Source of the DNA: Calliopsis andreniformis
Taxonomy: Eukaryota; Arthropoda; Insecta; Hymenoptera; Andrenidae
Reading direction: 5' to 3'
Length of the DNA stretch: 64,000 bases
NCBI RefSeq assembly: GCF_051401765.1
Contig: NW_027480422.1
Location: 15,394,001 to 15,458,000 of the forward strand
The translations under genes and the position numbers were made by a program. Positions 27,441 through 41,616 of this stretch are shown here, piece after piece. Under the pieces are notes generated by a model that was given only the letters and a program-made list of their open reading frames with translations, did no database searches and was not told where the DNA came from. How positions within the stretch are numbered: position 1 is the first letter of the stretch; each line of letters begins with the position of its first letter.

Positions 27441-30400
27441 AAATTGTATTTTATGCTTCTGGCGTTGATTTCTTAGGCCCTACATATTCAACCTGGTGGA
27501 ACAACACCCTAGAGTGAGGCCTAGGTTGCCCGGAACGTAGAAATGACCATCACTTCCATCCTGGTAGCAATCATTCGTTTTATACGATGGAAAAACTGTT
27601 GTATTTATATTGTATTTTATGCTGCTGGCGTTCACTTCTTAGGCCCTAACTATTCGATCTGGTGGAACAACGCCCTGGGGTGAAGCCAAGGTTGCCGGGA
27701 ACGGAGAAATGACCATAACTTTCACACTGGTTGCTATAATTCGTTTTATACGATGGAAAAACTGTTGCATCTTTATTGTATTTTATGCTTCTGTCGTTGA
27801 CGTCTAAGGCCGTAGCTATTAGATGTGGTGGAGCAATGCACTAGAGTGACGCCTAGGTTGCCCGGAACGTGGAATGACCATTACTTTCGCAATGTTTGCA
27901 ATTATTCATTTTATACGATGGAAAAACTGTTGTACTTATATTGTATTTTATGCTTCTGGCGTTGACTTCTTATGCCCTAACAATTCCATCTGGTGGAACA
28001 ACGCCCTAGGGTGAAGCCTAGGTTGCCCGCAACGTAGAAATGGAAATAACTTTCACACCGGTCGCAATTATTCGTTTTATACGATAGAAAAACAGTTCTA
28101 TTTATTTTGTATTTTATGCTACGGCCGTTGACTTCTAAGGCCCTAACTATTCAATCTGTTGAAGCAACGCCCTAGGGTGAAGCCTAGGTTGCACGGAAAG
28201 TAGAAATGACCATAACTTTCATACAGCTTGCAATTATTCGTTTTATTCGATGGAAAAACTGTTGTATTTATATTGTATTTTATACTTCGGGCGTTGACTT
28301 CTAAGGCCCTAACTATTCAATCGGTTGGATCAACGCCCTAAAGTGAAGCCTAGGTTGCTCGGAATGTAGAAATGACCATAACATTCACACTGGTGAAATT
28401 ATTCGTTTTATACGATGGAAATGCTATTGTATTTATATTGTATTTTATGCAGCTGGCGTTCACTTCTTAGGCCCTAACTATTCGATCTGGTGGAACAACG
28501 CCCTGGGGAGAAGCCTAGGTTGCCGGGAACGTAGAAATTACTTTAACTTTCACACTGGTCGCAATTATTCGTTTTATACGATGGAGAAACTGTTATATTT
28601 ATATTGTATTTTATGCTTCTGGCGTTGCCTTCTTAGGCCATAGCTGTTCGATCTGGTGGAACAACGGACTAGAGTGAAGCCTAGGTTGCCCGGAACGTAC
28701 AAATGACCATAACTTTCACTCTGGTTGCTATTACTCCTTCTATACGATATAAAAACTGTTATATTTATATTGTATCTTATGCTTCTGGCGTTGACTTCTT
28801 AGGCCCTAACAATTCGATCTGGTGGAACAACGCCCTAGAGTGAAGCCTAGGTTGCCTGGAACGTACAAATGACCAGCACTTTCACACGGGTTGCAATTAT
28901 TCCTATTATAGGATGGAAAGACTGTTGTATTTATATTGTATTTTATGCTGCTGGCGTTCACTTCTTAGGCCCTAACTATTCGATGTGGTGGTACAACGCC
29001 CTGGGGTGAAGCCTAGGTTGCCCGGAACGTAGAAATGACCATAAATTTCACACTGGTTGCTATTATTCGTTCTATACGATGGAAAAACTGTAATATTTAT
29101 ATTGTATCTTATGCGTCTGGCGTTGACTTCTTAGCCCCTAACAATTCGGTGTGGTGGAACAACGCCCAGGGGTGAAGCCTAGGTTGCCCGGAACGTAGAA
29201 ATGACCATAACTTTCACACTGCTTGCTATTATTCGTTTTATGCGATGGAAAAACTGTTATATTTATATTGTACTTTATGCTTCTGGCGTTGCCTTCTTCG
29301 GCCCTAACTGTTCTATCTGGTGGAACAACGCCCTAGAGTGAAGCCTAGGTTACCCGGAATGTAGAAACGACCAGTATTTTCACACTGTTTGCAGAGACTC
29401 CTGTTATACGATGGAAAAACTGTTGCATCTTTATTGAATTTTATGCTTCTGGCGTTTACTTCTAAGGCCCTAACTATTCTATCTGGTGTATCAACGCCCT
29501 AGAGTGAAGCCTAGGTTGCTCGGAATGTAAAAATGACCATAACATTCACACTGGTTGAAATTATTCGTTTTATACGATGGAAAAGCTGTTGTATTTAAAT
29601 TGTATTTTATGCTTCTGGCGTTGATTTCTTAGGCCCTAACTATTCAACCTGGTGGAACAACACCCTAGAGTGAGGCCTAGGTTGCCCGGAACGTAGAAAT
29701 GACCATCACTTCCATCCTGGTAGCAATCATTCGTTTTATACGATGGAAAAACTGTTGTATTTATATTGTATTTTATGCTGCTGGCGTTCACTTCTTAGGC
29801 CCTAACTTTTCGATCTGGTGGAACAACGCCCTGGGGTGAAGCCTAGGTTGCCGGGAACGGAGAAATGACCATAACTTTCACACTGGTTGCTATTATTCGT
29901 TTTATACGATGGAAAAACTGTTGCATCTTTATTGTATTTTATGCTTCTGTCGTTGACGTCTAAGGCCGTAGCTATTAGATGTGGTGGAGCAATGCACTAG
30001 AGTGACGCCTAGGTTGCCCGGAACGTGGAATGACCATTACTTTCGCAATGTTTGCAATTATTCATTTTATACGATGGAAAAACTGTTGTACTTATATTGT
30101 ATTTTATGCTTCTGGCGTTGACTTCTTATGCCCTAACAATTCCATCTGGTGGAACAACGCCCTAGGGTGAAGCCTAGGTTGCCCGCAACGTAGAAATGGA
30201 AATAACTTTCACACCGGTCGCAATTATTCGTTTTATACGATAGAAAAACAGTTCTATTTATTTTGTATTTTATGCTACGGCCGTTGACTTCTAAGGCCCT
30301 AACTATTCAATCTGTTGAAGCAACGCCCTAGGGTGAAGCCTAGGTTGCCCGGAAAGTAGAAATGACCATAACTTTCATACAGCTTGCAATTATTCGCTTT

Positions 30401-30590
30401 ATTCGATGGAAAAACTGTTGTATTTATATTGTATTTTATACTTCGGGCGTTGACTTCTAAGGCCCTAACTATTCAATCTGTTGGATCAACGCCCTAAAGT
30501 GAAGCCTAGGTTGCTCGGAATGTAGAAATGACCATAACATTCACACTGGTGAAATTATTCGTTTTATACGATGGAAATGCTATTGTATTT
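27441..30590 (+). repeat. 19-monomer higher-order unit (3,150 bp), copy 1
   Basis: Matches 30,591-33,740 at a constant offset of 3,150 bp with only a handful of differences seen by eye, for example C/T near 28,552 versus 31,702 and A/T near 29,649 versus 32,799. The unit is slightly shorter than 19 x 166 because it includes monomers with short deletions (AACGTGGAATG, GGTGAAATTATTCG). It is itself composite: 27,361-28,430 is similar to 29,517-30,586 at offset 2,156 bp (13 monomers). Confidence 0.93.
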
Positions 30591-33500
30591 AAATTGTATT
30601 TTATGCTTCTGGCGTTGATTTCTTAGGCCCTACATATTCAACCTGGTGGAACAACACCCTAGAGTGAGGCCTAGGTTGCCCGGAACGTAGAAATGACCAT
30701 CACTTCCATCCTGGTAGCAATCATTCGTTTTATACGATGGAAAAACTGTTGTATTTATATTGTATTTTATGCTGCTGGCGTTCACTTCTTAGGCCCTAAC
30801 TATTCGATCTGGTGGAACAACGCCCTGGGGTGAAGCCAAGGTTGCCGGGAACGGAGAAATGACCATAACTTTCACACTGGTTGCTATAATTCGTTTTATA
30901 CGATGGAAAAACTGTTGCATCTTTATTGTATTTTATGCTTCTGTCGTTGACGTCTAAGGCCGTAGCTATTAGATGTGGTGGAGCAATGCACTAGAGTGAC
31001 GCCTAGGTTGCCCGGAACGTGGAATGACCATTACTTTCGCAATGTTTGCAATTATTCATTTTATACGATGGAAAAACTGTTGTACTTATATTGTATTTTA
31101 TGCTTCTGGCGTTGACTTCTTATGCCCTAACAATTCCATCTGGTGGAACAACGCCCTAGGGTGAAGCCTAGGTTGCCCGCAACGTAGAAATGGAAATAAC
31201 TTTCACACCGGTCGCAATTATTCGTTTTATACGATAGAAAAACAGTTCTATTTATTTTGTATTTTATGCTACGGCCGTTGACTTCTAAGGCCCTAACTAT
31301 TCAATCTGTTGAAGCAACGCCCTAGGGTGAAGCCTAGGTTGCACGGAAAGTAGAAATGACCATAACTTTCATACAGCTTGCAATTATTCGTTTTATTCGA
31401 TGGAAAAACTGTTGTATTTATATTGTATTTTATACTTCGGGCGTTGACTTCTAAGGCCCTAACTATTCAATCGGTTGGATCAACGCCCTAAAGTGAAGCC
31501 TAGGTTGCTCGGAATGTAGAAATGACCATAACATTCACACTGGTGAAATTATTCGTTTTATACGATGGAAATGCTATTGTATTTATATTGTATTTTATGC
31601 AGCTGGCGTTCACTTCTTAGGCCCTAACTATTCGATCTGGTGGAACAACGCCCTGGGGAGAAGCCTAGGTTGCCGGGAACGTAGAAATTACCTTAACTTT
31701 CACACTGGTCGCAATTATTCGTTTTATACGATGGAGAAACTGTTATATTTATATTGTATTTTATGCTTCTGGCGTTGCCTTCTTAGGCCATAGCTGTTCG
31801 ATCTGGTGGAACAACGGACTAGAGTGAAGCCTAGGTTGCCCGGAACGTACAAATGACCATAACTTTCACTCTGGTTGCTATTACTCCTTCTATACGATAT
31901 AAAAACTGTTATATTTATATTGTATCTTATGCTTCTGGCGTTGACTTCTTAGGCCCTAACAATTCGATCTGGTGGAACAACGCCCTAGAGTGAAGCCTAG
32001 GTTGCCTGGAACGTACAAATGACCAGCACTTTCACACGGGTTGCAATTATTCCTATTATAGGATGGAAAGACTGTTGTATTTATATTGTATTTTATGCTG
32101 CTGGCGTTCACTTCTTAGGCCCTAACTATTCGATGTGGTGGTACAACGCCCTGGGGTGAAGCCTAGGTTGCCCGGAACGTAGAAATGACCATAAATTTCA
32201 CACTGGTTGCTATTATTCGTTCTATACGATGGAAAAACTGTAATATTTATATTGTATCTTATGCGTCTGGCGTTGACTTCTTAGCCCCTAACAATTCGGT
32301 GTGGTGGAACAACGCCCAGGGGTGAAGCCTAGGTTGCCCGGAACGTAGAAATGACCATAACTTTCACACTGCTTGCTATTATTCGTTTTATGCGATGGAA
32401 AAACTGTTATATTTATATTGTACTTTATGCTTCTGGCGTTGCCTTCTTCGGCCCTAACTGTTCTATCTGGTGGAACAACGCCCTAGAGTGAAGCCTAGGT
32501 TACCCGGAATGTAGAAACGACCAGTATTTTCACACTGTTTGCAGAGACTCCTGTTATACGATGGAAAAACTGTTGCATCTTTATTGAATTTTATGCTTCT
32601 GGCGTTTACTTCTAAGGCCCTAACTATTCTATCTGGTGTATCAACGCCCTAGAGTGAAGCCTAGGTTGCTCGGAATGTAAAAATGACCATAACATTCACA
32701 CTGGTTGAAATTATTCGTTTTATACGATGGAAAAGCTGTTGTATTTAAATTGTATTTTATGCTTCTGGCGTTGATTTCTTAGGCCCTATCTATTCAACCT
32801 GGTGGAACAACACCCTAGAGTGAGGCCTAGGTTGCCCGGAACGTAGAAATGACCATCACTTCCATCCTGGTAGCAATCATTCGTTTTATACGATGGAAAA
32901 ACTGTTGTATTTATATTGTATTTTATGCTGCTGGCGTTCACTTCTTAGGCCCTAACTTTTCGATCTGGTGGAACAACGCCCTGGGGTGAAGCCTAGGTTG
33001 CCGGGAACGGAGAAATGACCATAACTTTCACACTGGTTGCTATTATTCGTTTTATACGATGGAAAAACTGTTGCATCTTTATTGTATTTTATGCTTCTGT
33101 CGTTGACGTCTAAGGCCGTAGCTATTAGATGTGGTGGAGCAATGCACTAGAGTGACGCCTAGGTTGCCCGGAACGTGGAATGACCATTACTTTCGCAATG
33201 TTTGCAATTATTCATTTTATACGATGGAAAAACTGTTGTACTTATATTGTATTTTATGCTTCTGGCGTTGACTTCTTATGCCCTAACAATTCCATCTGGT
33301 GGAACAACGCCCTAGGGTGAAGCCTAGGTTGCCCGCAACGTAGAAATGGAAATAACTTTCACACCGGTCGCAATTATTCGTTTTATACGATAGAAAAACA
33401 GTTCTATTTATTTTGTATTTTATGCTACGGCCGTTGACTTCTAAGGCCCTAACTATTCAATCTGTTGAAGCAACGCCCTAGGGTGAAGCCTAGGTTGCCC

Positions 33501-33740
33501 GGAAAGTAGAAATGACCATAACTTTCATACAGCTTGCAATTATTCGCTTTATTCGATGGAAAAACTGTTGTATTTATATTGTATTTTATACTTCGGGCGT
33601 TGACTTCTAAGGCCCTAACTATTCAATCTGTTGGATCAACGCCCTAAAGTGAAGCCTAGGTTGCTCGGAATGTAGAAATGACCATAACATTCACACTGGT
33701 GAAATTATTCGTTTTATACGATGGAAATGCTATTGTATTT
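30591..33740 (+). repeat. 19-monomer higher-order unit (3,150 bp), copy 2
   Basis: Tandem partner of 27,441-30,590. The join lies in a shared GTATTTA: the left side (30,571-30,590) is like 33,721-33,740, and the right side (from 30,591, AAATTGTATT) is like 27,441. After 33,740 the array continues ATATTGTATTTTATGCAGC, the sequence that copy 1 would have had without the duplication. Confidence 0.93.
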
Positions 33741-36444
33741 ATATTGTATTTTATGCAGCTGGCGTTCACTTCTTAGGCCCTAACTATTCGATCTGGTGGA
33801 ACAACGCCCTGGGGTGAAGCCTAGGTTGCCGGGAACGTAGAAATGACCTTAACTTTCACACTGGTAACTATTATTCGTTTTATACGATGGAGAAACTGTT
33901 ATATTTATATTGTATTTTATACTTCTGGCGTTGCCTTCTTAGGCCATAGCTGTTCGATCTGGTGGAACAACGCCCTAGAGTGAAGCCTAGGTTGCCCGGA
34001 ACGTACAAATGACCATAACTTTCACTCTGGTTGCTATTATTCCTTCTATACGATATAAAAACTGTTATATTTATATTGTATCTTATGCTTCTGGCGTTGA
34101 CTTCTTAGGCCCTACATATTCAACCTGGTGGAACAACACCCTAGAGTGAGGCCTAGGTTGCCCGGAACGTAGAAATGACCATCACTTCCATCCTGGTAGC
34201 AATCATTCGTTTTATACGATGGAAAAACTGTTGTATTTATATTGTATTTTATGCTGCTGGCGTTCACTTCTTAGGCCCTAACTATTCGATCTGGTGGAAC
34301 AACGCCCTGGGGTGAAGCCAAGGTTGCCGGGAACGGAGAAATGACCATAACTTTCACACTGGTTGCTATTATTCGTTTTATACGATGGAAAAACTGTTGC
34401 ATCTTTATTGTATTTTATGCTTCTGTCGTTGACGTCTAAGGCCGTAGCTATTAGATGTGGTGGAGCAATGCACTAGAGTGACGCCTAGGTTGCCCGGAAC
34501 GTGGAATGACCATTACTTTCGCAATGTTTGCAATTATTCATTTTATACGATGGAAAAACTGTTGTACTTATATTGTATTTTATGCTTCTGGCGTTGACTT
34601 CTTATGCCCTAACAATTCCATCTGGTGGAACAACGCCCTAGGGTGAAGCCTAGGTTGCCCGCAACGTAGAAATGGAAATAACTTTCACACCGGTCGCAAT
34701 TATTCGTTTTATACGATAGAAAAACAGTTCTATTTATTTTGTATTTTATGCTACGGCCGTTGACTTCTAAGGCCCTAACTATTCAATCTGTTGAAGCAAC
34801 GCCCTAGGGTGAAGCCTAGGTTGCCCGGAACGTAGAAATGACCATAACTTTCACACTGGTTGCTATTATTCGTTTTATGCGATGGAAAAACTGTTATATT
34901 TATATTGTACTTTATGCTTCTGGCGTTGCCTTCTTCGGCCCTAACTGTTCTATCTGGTGGAACAACGCCCTAGAGTGAAGCCTAGGTTACCCGGAATGTA
35001 GAAACGACCAGTATTTTCACACTGTTTGCAGAGACTCCTGTTATACGATGGAAAAACTGTTGCATCTTTATTGAATTTTATGCTTCTGGCGTTTACTTCT
35101 AAGGCCCTAACTATTCTATCTGGTGTATCAACGCCCTAGAGTGAAGCCTAGGTTGCTCGGAATGTAAAAATGACCATAACATTCACACTGGTTGAAATTA
35201 TTCGTTTTATACGATGGAAAAGCTGTTGTATTTAAATTGTATTTTATGCTTCTGGCGTTGATTTCTTAGGCCCTAACTATTCAACCTGGTGGAACAACAC
35301 CCTAGAGTGAGGCCTAGGTTGCCCGGAACGTAGAAATGACCATCACTTCCATCCTGGTAGCAATCATTCGTTTTATACGATGGAAAAACTGTTGTATTTA
35401 TATTGTATTTTATGCTGCTGGCGTTCACTTCTTAGGCCCTAACTATTCGATCTGGTGGAACAACGCCCTGGGGTGAAGCCTAGGTTGCCGGGAACGGAGA
35501 AATGACCATAACTTTCACACTGGTTGCTATTATTCGTTTTATACGATGGAAAAACTGTTGCATCTTTATTGTATTTTATGCTTCTGTCGTTGACGTCTAA
35601 GGCCGTAGCTATTAGATGTGGTGGAGCAATGCACTAGAGTGACGCCTAGGTTGCCCGGAACGTGGAATGACCATTACTTTCGCAATGTTTGCAATTATTC
35701 ATTTTATACGATGGAAAAACTGTTGTACTTATATTGTATTTTATGCTTCTGGCGTTGACTTCTTATGCCCTAACAATTCCATCTGGTGGAACAACGCCCT
35801 AGGGTGAAGCCTAGGTTGCCCGCAACGTAGAAATGGAAATAACTTTCACACCGGTCGCAATTATTCGTTTTATACGATAGAAAAACAGTTCTATTTATTT
35901 TGTATTTTATGCTACGGCCGTTGACTTCTAAGGCCCTAACTATTCAATCTGTTGAAGCAACGCCCTAGGGTGAAGCCTAGGTTGCCCGGAAAGTAGAAAT
36001 GACCATAACTTTCATACAGCTTGCAATTATTCGCTTTATTCGATGGAAAAACTGTTGTATTTATATTGTATTTTATACTTCGGGCGTTGACTTCTAAGGC
36101 CCTAACTATTCAATCTGTTGGATCAACGCCCTAAAGTGAAGCCTAGGTTGCTCGGAATGTAGAAATGACCATAACATTCACACTGGTGAAATTATTCGTT
36201 TTATACGATGGAAATGCTATTGTATTTATATTGTATTTTATGCAGCTGGCGTTCACTTCTTAGGCCCTAACTATTCGATCTGGTGGAACAACGCCCTGGG
36301 GTGAAGCCTAGGTTGCCGGGAACGGAGAAATGACCATAACTTTCACACTGGTTGCTATTATTCGTTTTATACAATGGAAAAACTGTTATATTTATATTGT
36401 ATTTTATACTTCTGGCGTTGCCTTCTTAGGCCATAGCTGTTCGA
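33741..36444 (+). repeat. Rearranged third derivative of the 19-mer
   Basis: Built from pieces of the preceding units in altered order. About 34,110-34,825 matches 30,630-31,343 at offset 3,482 bp (21 monomers). About 34,830-36,320 matches 32,343-33,833 at offset 2,487 bp (15 monomers). Joins are visible near 34,105 (CTTCTTAGGCCCTA into CATATTCAACC) and near 34,825. A further chimeric monomer follows at about 36,328-36,440. Confidence 0.85.
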
Positions 36445-38630
36445 TCTGGTGGAACAACGCCCTAGAGTGAAGCCTAGGTTGCCCGGAACGTACAAATGAC
36501 CATAACTTTCACTCTGGTTGCTATTATTCCTTCTATACGATATAAAAACTGTTATATTTATATTGTATCTTATGCTTCTGGCGTTGACTTCTTAGGCCCT
36601 AACAATTCGATCTGGTGGAACAACGCCCTAGAGTGAAGCCTAGGTTGCCTGGAACGTACAAATGACCAGCTCTTTCACACGGGTTGCAATTATTCCTATT
36701 ATAGAATGGAAAGACTGTTGTATTTATATTGTATTTTATGCTGCTGGCGTTCACTTCTTAGGCCCTAACTATTCGATGTGGTGGAACAACGCCCTGGGGT
36801 GAAGCCTAGGCTGCCCGGAACGTAGAAATGACCATAACTTTCACACTGGTTGAAATTATTCGTTTTATACGATGGAAAATCTGTTGTATTTAAATTGTAT
36901 TTTATGCTTCTGGCGTTGATTTCTTAGGCCCTAACTATTCAACCTGGTGGAACAACACCCTAGAGTGAGGCCTAGGTTGCCCGGAACGTAGAAATGACCA
37001 TCACTTCCATCCTGGTAGCAATTATTCGTTTTATACGATGGAAAAACTGTTGTATTTTTATTGCATGTTATGCTTCGGGCACTGACTTATAAGGTCCTAA
37101 CTATTCAATCTGTTGGAGCAACGCCCTAGGGTGAAGCCTAGGTTGCCCGGAATGTAGAAGTGACAATAACTTTCACACTGGTTGCAATTATTCATTTTAT
37201 ACGATGGAAAAACTGTTGTATTTATATTGTATTTTATGCTGCTGGCGTTCACTTCTTAGGCCCTAACTATTCGATCTGGTGGAACAACACCCTGGGGTGA
37301 AGCCTAGGTTGCCCGGAACGTAGAAATGACCATCACTTCCATCCTGGTAGCAATCATTCGTTTTATACGATGGAAAAACTGTTGTATTTATATTGTATTT
37401 TATGCTGCTGGCGTTCACTTCTTAGGCCCTAACTATTCGATCTGGTGGAACAACGCCCTGGGGTGAAGCCTAGGTTGCCGGGAACGGAGAAATGACCATA
37501 ACTTTCACACTGGTTGCTATTATTCATTTTATACGATGGAAAAACTGTTGTATTTATATTGTATTTTATGCTGCTGGCGTTCACTTCTTAGGCCCTAACT
37601 ATTCGATCTGTTGGATCAACGCCCTAGAGTGAAGCCTAGGTTGCTCGGAATGTAGAAATGACCATAACATTCACACTGGTGAAATTATTCGTTTTATACG
37701 ATGGAAATGCTATTGTATTTATATTGTATTTTATGCAGCTGGCGTTCACTTCTTAGGCCCTAACTATTCGATCTGGTGGAACAACGCCCTGGGGTGAAGC
37801 CTAGGTTGCCGGGAACGTCGAAATTACCTTAACTTTCACACTGGTCGCTATTATTCGTTTTATACGATGGAGAAACTGTTATATTTATATTGTATTTTAT
37901 GCTTCTGGCGTTGATTTCTTAGGCCATAGCTGTTCGATCTGGTGGAACAACGCCCTAGAGTGAAGCCTAGGTTGCCCGGAACGTACAAATGACCATAACT
38001 TTCACTCTGGTTGCTATTATTCCTTCTATACGATATAAAAACTGTTATATTTATATTGTATCTTATGCTTCTGGCGTTGACTTCTTAGGCCCTAACAATT
38101 CGATCTGGTGGAACAACGCCCTAGAGTGAAGCCTAGGTTGCCTGGAACGTACAAATGACCAGCACTTTCACACGGGTTGCAATTATTCCTATTATAGGAT
38201 GGAAAGACTGTTGTATTTATATTGTATTTTATGCTGCTGGCGTTCACTTCTTAGGCCCTAACTATTCGATGTGGTGGTACAACGCCCTGGGGTGAAGCCT
38301 AGGTTGCCCGGAACGTAGAAATGACCATAACTTTCACACTGGTTGCTATTATTCGTTCTATACGATGGAAAAACTGTAATATTTATATTGTATCTTATGC
38401 GTCTGGCGTTGACTTCTTAGCCCCTAACAATTCGATGTGGTGGAACAACGCCCAGGGGTGAAGCCTAGGTTGCCCGGAACGTAGAAATGACCATAACTTT
38501 CACACTGGTTGCTATTATTCGTTTTATGCGATGGAAAAACTGTTATATTTATATTGTACTTTATGCTTCTGGCGTTGCCTTCTTCGGCCCTAACTGTTCG
38601 ATCTGGTGGAACAACGCCCTAGAGTGAAGC
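36445..38630 (+). repeat. 17/18-monomer higher-order unit, copy 1 (one monomer missing)
   Basis: Matches 39,266-41,616. Up to about 37,520 the offset is 2,821 bp (36,996 with 39,817; 37,328 with 40,149). After that it is 2,986 bp (37,981 with 40,967). The 165 bp step is the loss of exactly one monomer in this copy, leaving a chimeric monomer around 37,490-37,655. Confidence 0.88.
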
Positions 38631-39970
38631 CTAGGTTGCCCGGAACGTACAAATGACCATAACTTTCACTCTGGTTGCTATTATTCCTTCTATACGATAT
38701 AAAAACTGTTATATTTATATTGTATCTTATGCTTCTGGCGTTGACGTCTTAGGCCCTAACAATTCGATCTGGTGGAACAACGCCCTAGAGTGAAGCCTAG
38801 GTTGCCTGGAACGTACAAATGACCAGCTCTTTCACACGGGTTGCAATTATTCCTATTATAGAATGGAAAGACTGTTGTATTTATATTGTATTTTATGCTG
38901 CTGGCGTTCACTTCTTAGGCCCTAACTATTCGATGTGGTGGTACAACGCCCTGGGGTGAAGCCTAGGTTGCCCGGAACGTAGAAATGACCATAACTTTCA
39001 CACTGGTTGCTATTATTCGTTCTATACGATGGAAAAACTGTAATATTTATATTGTATCTTATGCGTCTGGCGTTGACTTCTTAGCCCCTAACAATTCGAT
39101 GTGGTGGAACAACGCCCAGGGGTGAAGCCTAGGTTGCCCGGAACGTAGAAATGACCATAACTTTCACACTGGTTGCTATTATTCGTTTTATGCGATGGAA
39201 AAACTGTTATATTTATATTGTACTTTATGCTTCTGGCGTTGCCTTCTTCGGCCCTAACTGTTCGATCTGGTGGAACAACGCCCTAGAGTGAAGCCTAGGT
39301 TGCCCGGAACGTACAAATGACCATAACTTTCACTCTGGTTGCTATTATTCCTTCTATACGATATAAAAACTGTTATATTTATATTGTATCTTATGCTTCT
39401 GGCGTTGACTTCTTAGGCCCTAACAATTCGATCTGGTGGAACAACGCCCTAGAGTGAAGCCTAGGTTGCCTGGAACGTACAAATGACCAGCTCTTTCACA
39501 CGGGTTGCAATTATTCCTATTATAGAATGGAAAGACTGTTGTATTTATATTGTATTTTATGCTGCTGGCGTTCACTTCTTAGGCCCTAACTATTCGATGT
39601 GGTGGAACAACGCCCTGGGGTGAAGCCTAGGCTGCCCGGAACGTAGAAATGACCATAACTTTCACACTGGTTGAAATTATTCGTTTTATACGATGGAAAA
39701 TCTGTTGTATTTAAATTGTATTTTATGCTTCTGGCGTTGATTTCTTAGGCCCTAACTATTCAACCTGGTGGAACAACACCCTAGAGTGAGGCCTAGGTTG
39801 CCCGGAACGTAGAAATGACCATCACTTCCATCCTGGTAGCAATTATTCGTTTTATACGATGGAAAAACTGTTGTATTTTTATTGCATGTTATGCTTCGGG
39901 CACTGACTTATAAGGTCCTAACTATTCAATCTGTTGGAGCAACGCCCTAGGGTGAAGCCTAGGTTGCCCG
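37981..39970 (+). repeat. 664 bp tetramer sub-array
   Basis: The ACGTACAAATGACC monomer with TTTCACTCTGG occurs at 37,981, 38,645 and 39,309, exactly 664 bp (4 monomers) apart. The intervening monomers match closely, with differences such as CCAGCACTTTC versus CCAGCTCTTTC. The third repeat departs from the pattern after about 39,600 (GTGGTGGAAC instead of GTGGTGGTAC). Confidence 0.86.
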
Positions 39971-41616
39971 GAATGTAGAAGTGACAATAACTTTCACACT
40001 GGTTGCAATTATTCATTTTATACGATGGAAAAACTGTTGTATTTATATTGTATTTTATGCTGCTGGCGTTCACTTCTTAGGCCCTAACTATTCGATCTGG
40101 TGGAACAACACCCTGGGGTGAAGCCTAGGTTGCCCGGAACGTAGAAATGACCATCACTTCCATCCTGGTAGCAATCATTCGTTTTATACGATGGAAAAAC
40201 TGTTGTATTTATATTGTATTTTATGCTGCTGGCGTTCACTTCTTAGGCCCTAACTATTCGATCTGGTGGAACAACGCCCTGGGGTGAAGCCTAGGTTGCC
40301 GGGAACGGAGAAATGACCATAACTTTCACACTGGTTGCTATTATTCGTTTTATACAATGGAAAAACTGTTGCATCTTTATTGTATTTTATGCTTCTGTCG
40401 TTGACGTCTAAGGCCGTAGCTATTAGATGTGGTGGAGCAACGCACTAGAGTGACGCCTAGGTTGCCCGGAACGTGGAATGACCATTACTTTCGCAATGTT
40501 TGCAATTATTCATTTTATACGATGGAAAAACTGTTGTATTTATATTGTATTTTATGCTGCTGGCGTTCACTTCTTAGGCCCTAACTATTCGATCTGTTGG
40601 ATCAACGCCCTAGAGTGAAGCCTAGGTTGCTCGGAATGTAGAAATGACCATAACATTCACACTGGTGAAATTATTCGTTTGATACGATGGAAATGCTATT
40701 GTATTTATATTGTATTTTATGCAGCTGGCGTTCACTTCTTAGGCCCTAACTATTCGATCTGGTCGAACAACGCCCTGGGGTGAAGCCTAGGTTGCCGGGA
40801 ACGTAGAAATTACCTTAACTTTCACACTGGTCGCTATTATTCGTTTTATACGATGGAGAAACTGTTATATTTATATTGTATTTTATGCTTCTGGCGTTGA
40901 TTTCTTAGGCCATAGCTGTTCGATCTGGTGGAACAACGCCCTAGAGTGAAGCCTAGGTTGCCCGGAACGTACAAATGACCATAACTTTCACTCTGGTTGC
41001 TATTATTCCTTCTATACGATATAAAAACTGTTATATTTATATTGTATCTTATGCTTCTGGCGTTGACTTCTTAGGCCCTAACAATTCGATCTGGTGGAAC
41101 AACGCCCTAGAGTGAAGCCTAGGTTGCCTGGAACGTACAAATGACCAGCACTTTCACACGGGTTGCAATTATTCCTATTATAGGATGGAAAGACTGTTGT
41201 ATTTATATTGTATTTTATGCTGCTGGCGTTCACTTCTTAGGCCCTAACTATTCGATGTGGTGGTACAACGCCCTGGGGTGAAGCCTAGGTTGCCCGGAAC
41301 GTAGAAATGACCATAACTTTCACACTGGTTGCTATTATTCGTTCTATACGATGGAAAAACTGTAATATTTATATTGTATCTTATGCGTCTGGCGTTGACT
41401 TCTTAGCCCCTAACAATTCGATGTGGTGGAACAACGCCCAGGGGTGAAGCCTAGGTTGCCCGGAACGTAGAAATGACCATAACTTTCACACTGGTTGCTA
41501 TTATTCGTTTTATGCGATGGAAAAACTGTTATATTTATATTGTACTTTATGCTTCTGGCGTTGCCTTCTTCGGCCCTAACTGTTCGATCTGGTGGAACAA
41601 CGCCCTAGAGTGAAGC
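39266..41616 (+). repeat. 17/18-monomer higher-order unit, copy 2 (full)
   Basis: Full-length partner of 36,445-38,630. It retains the monomer with AACGTGGAATGACC (near 40,470) that copy 1 has lost. It ends where this copy reads GGTTACCCGGAAGGTAG while copy 1 reads GGTTGCCCGGAACGTAC. Confidence 0.88.

Noticed and set aside
27441..33740. Assembly artefact as the explanation for near-identical tandem copies
   Set aside because: Not excluded, but the copies have private differences and the join is one monomer in correct register, as expected of a real unequal exchange. Read-level evidence is needed to decide.
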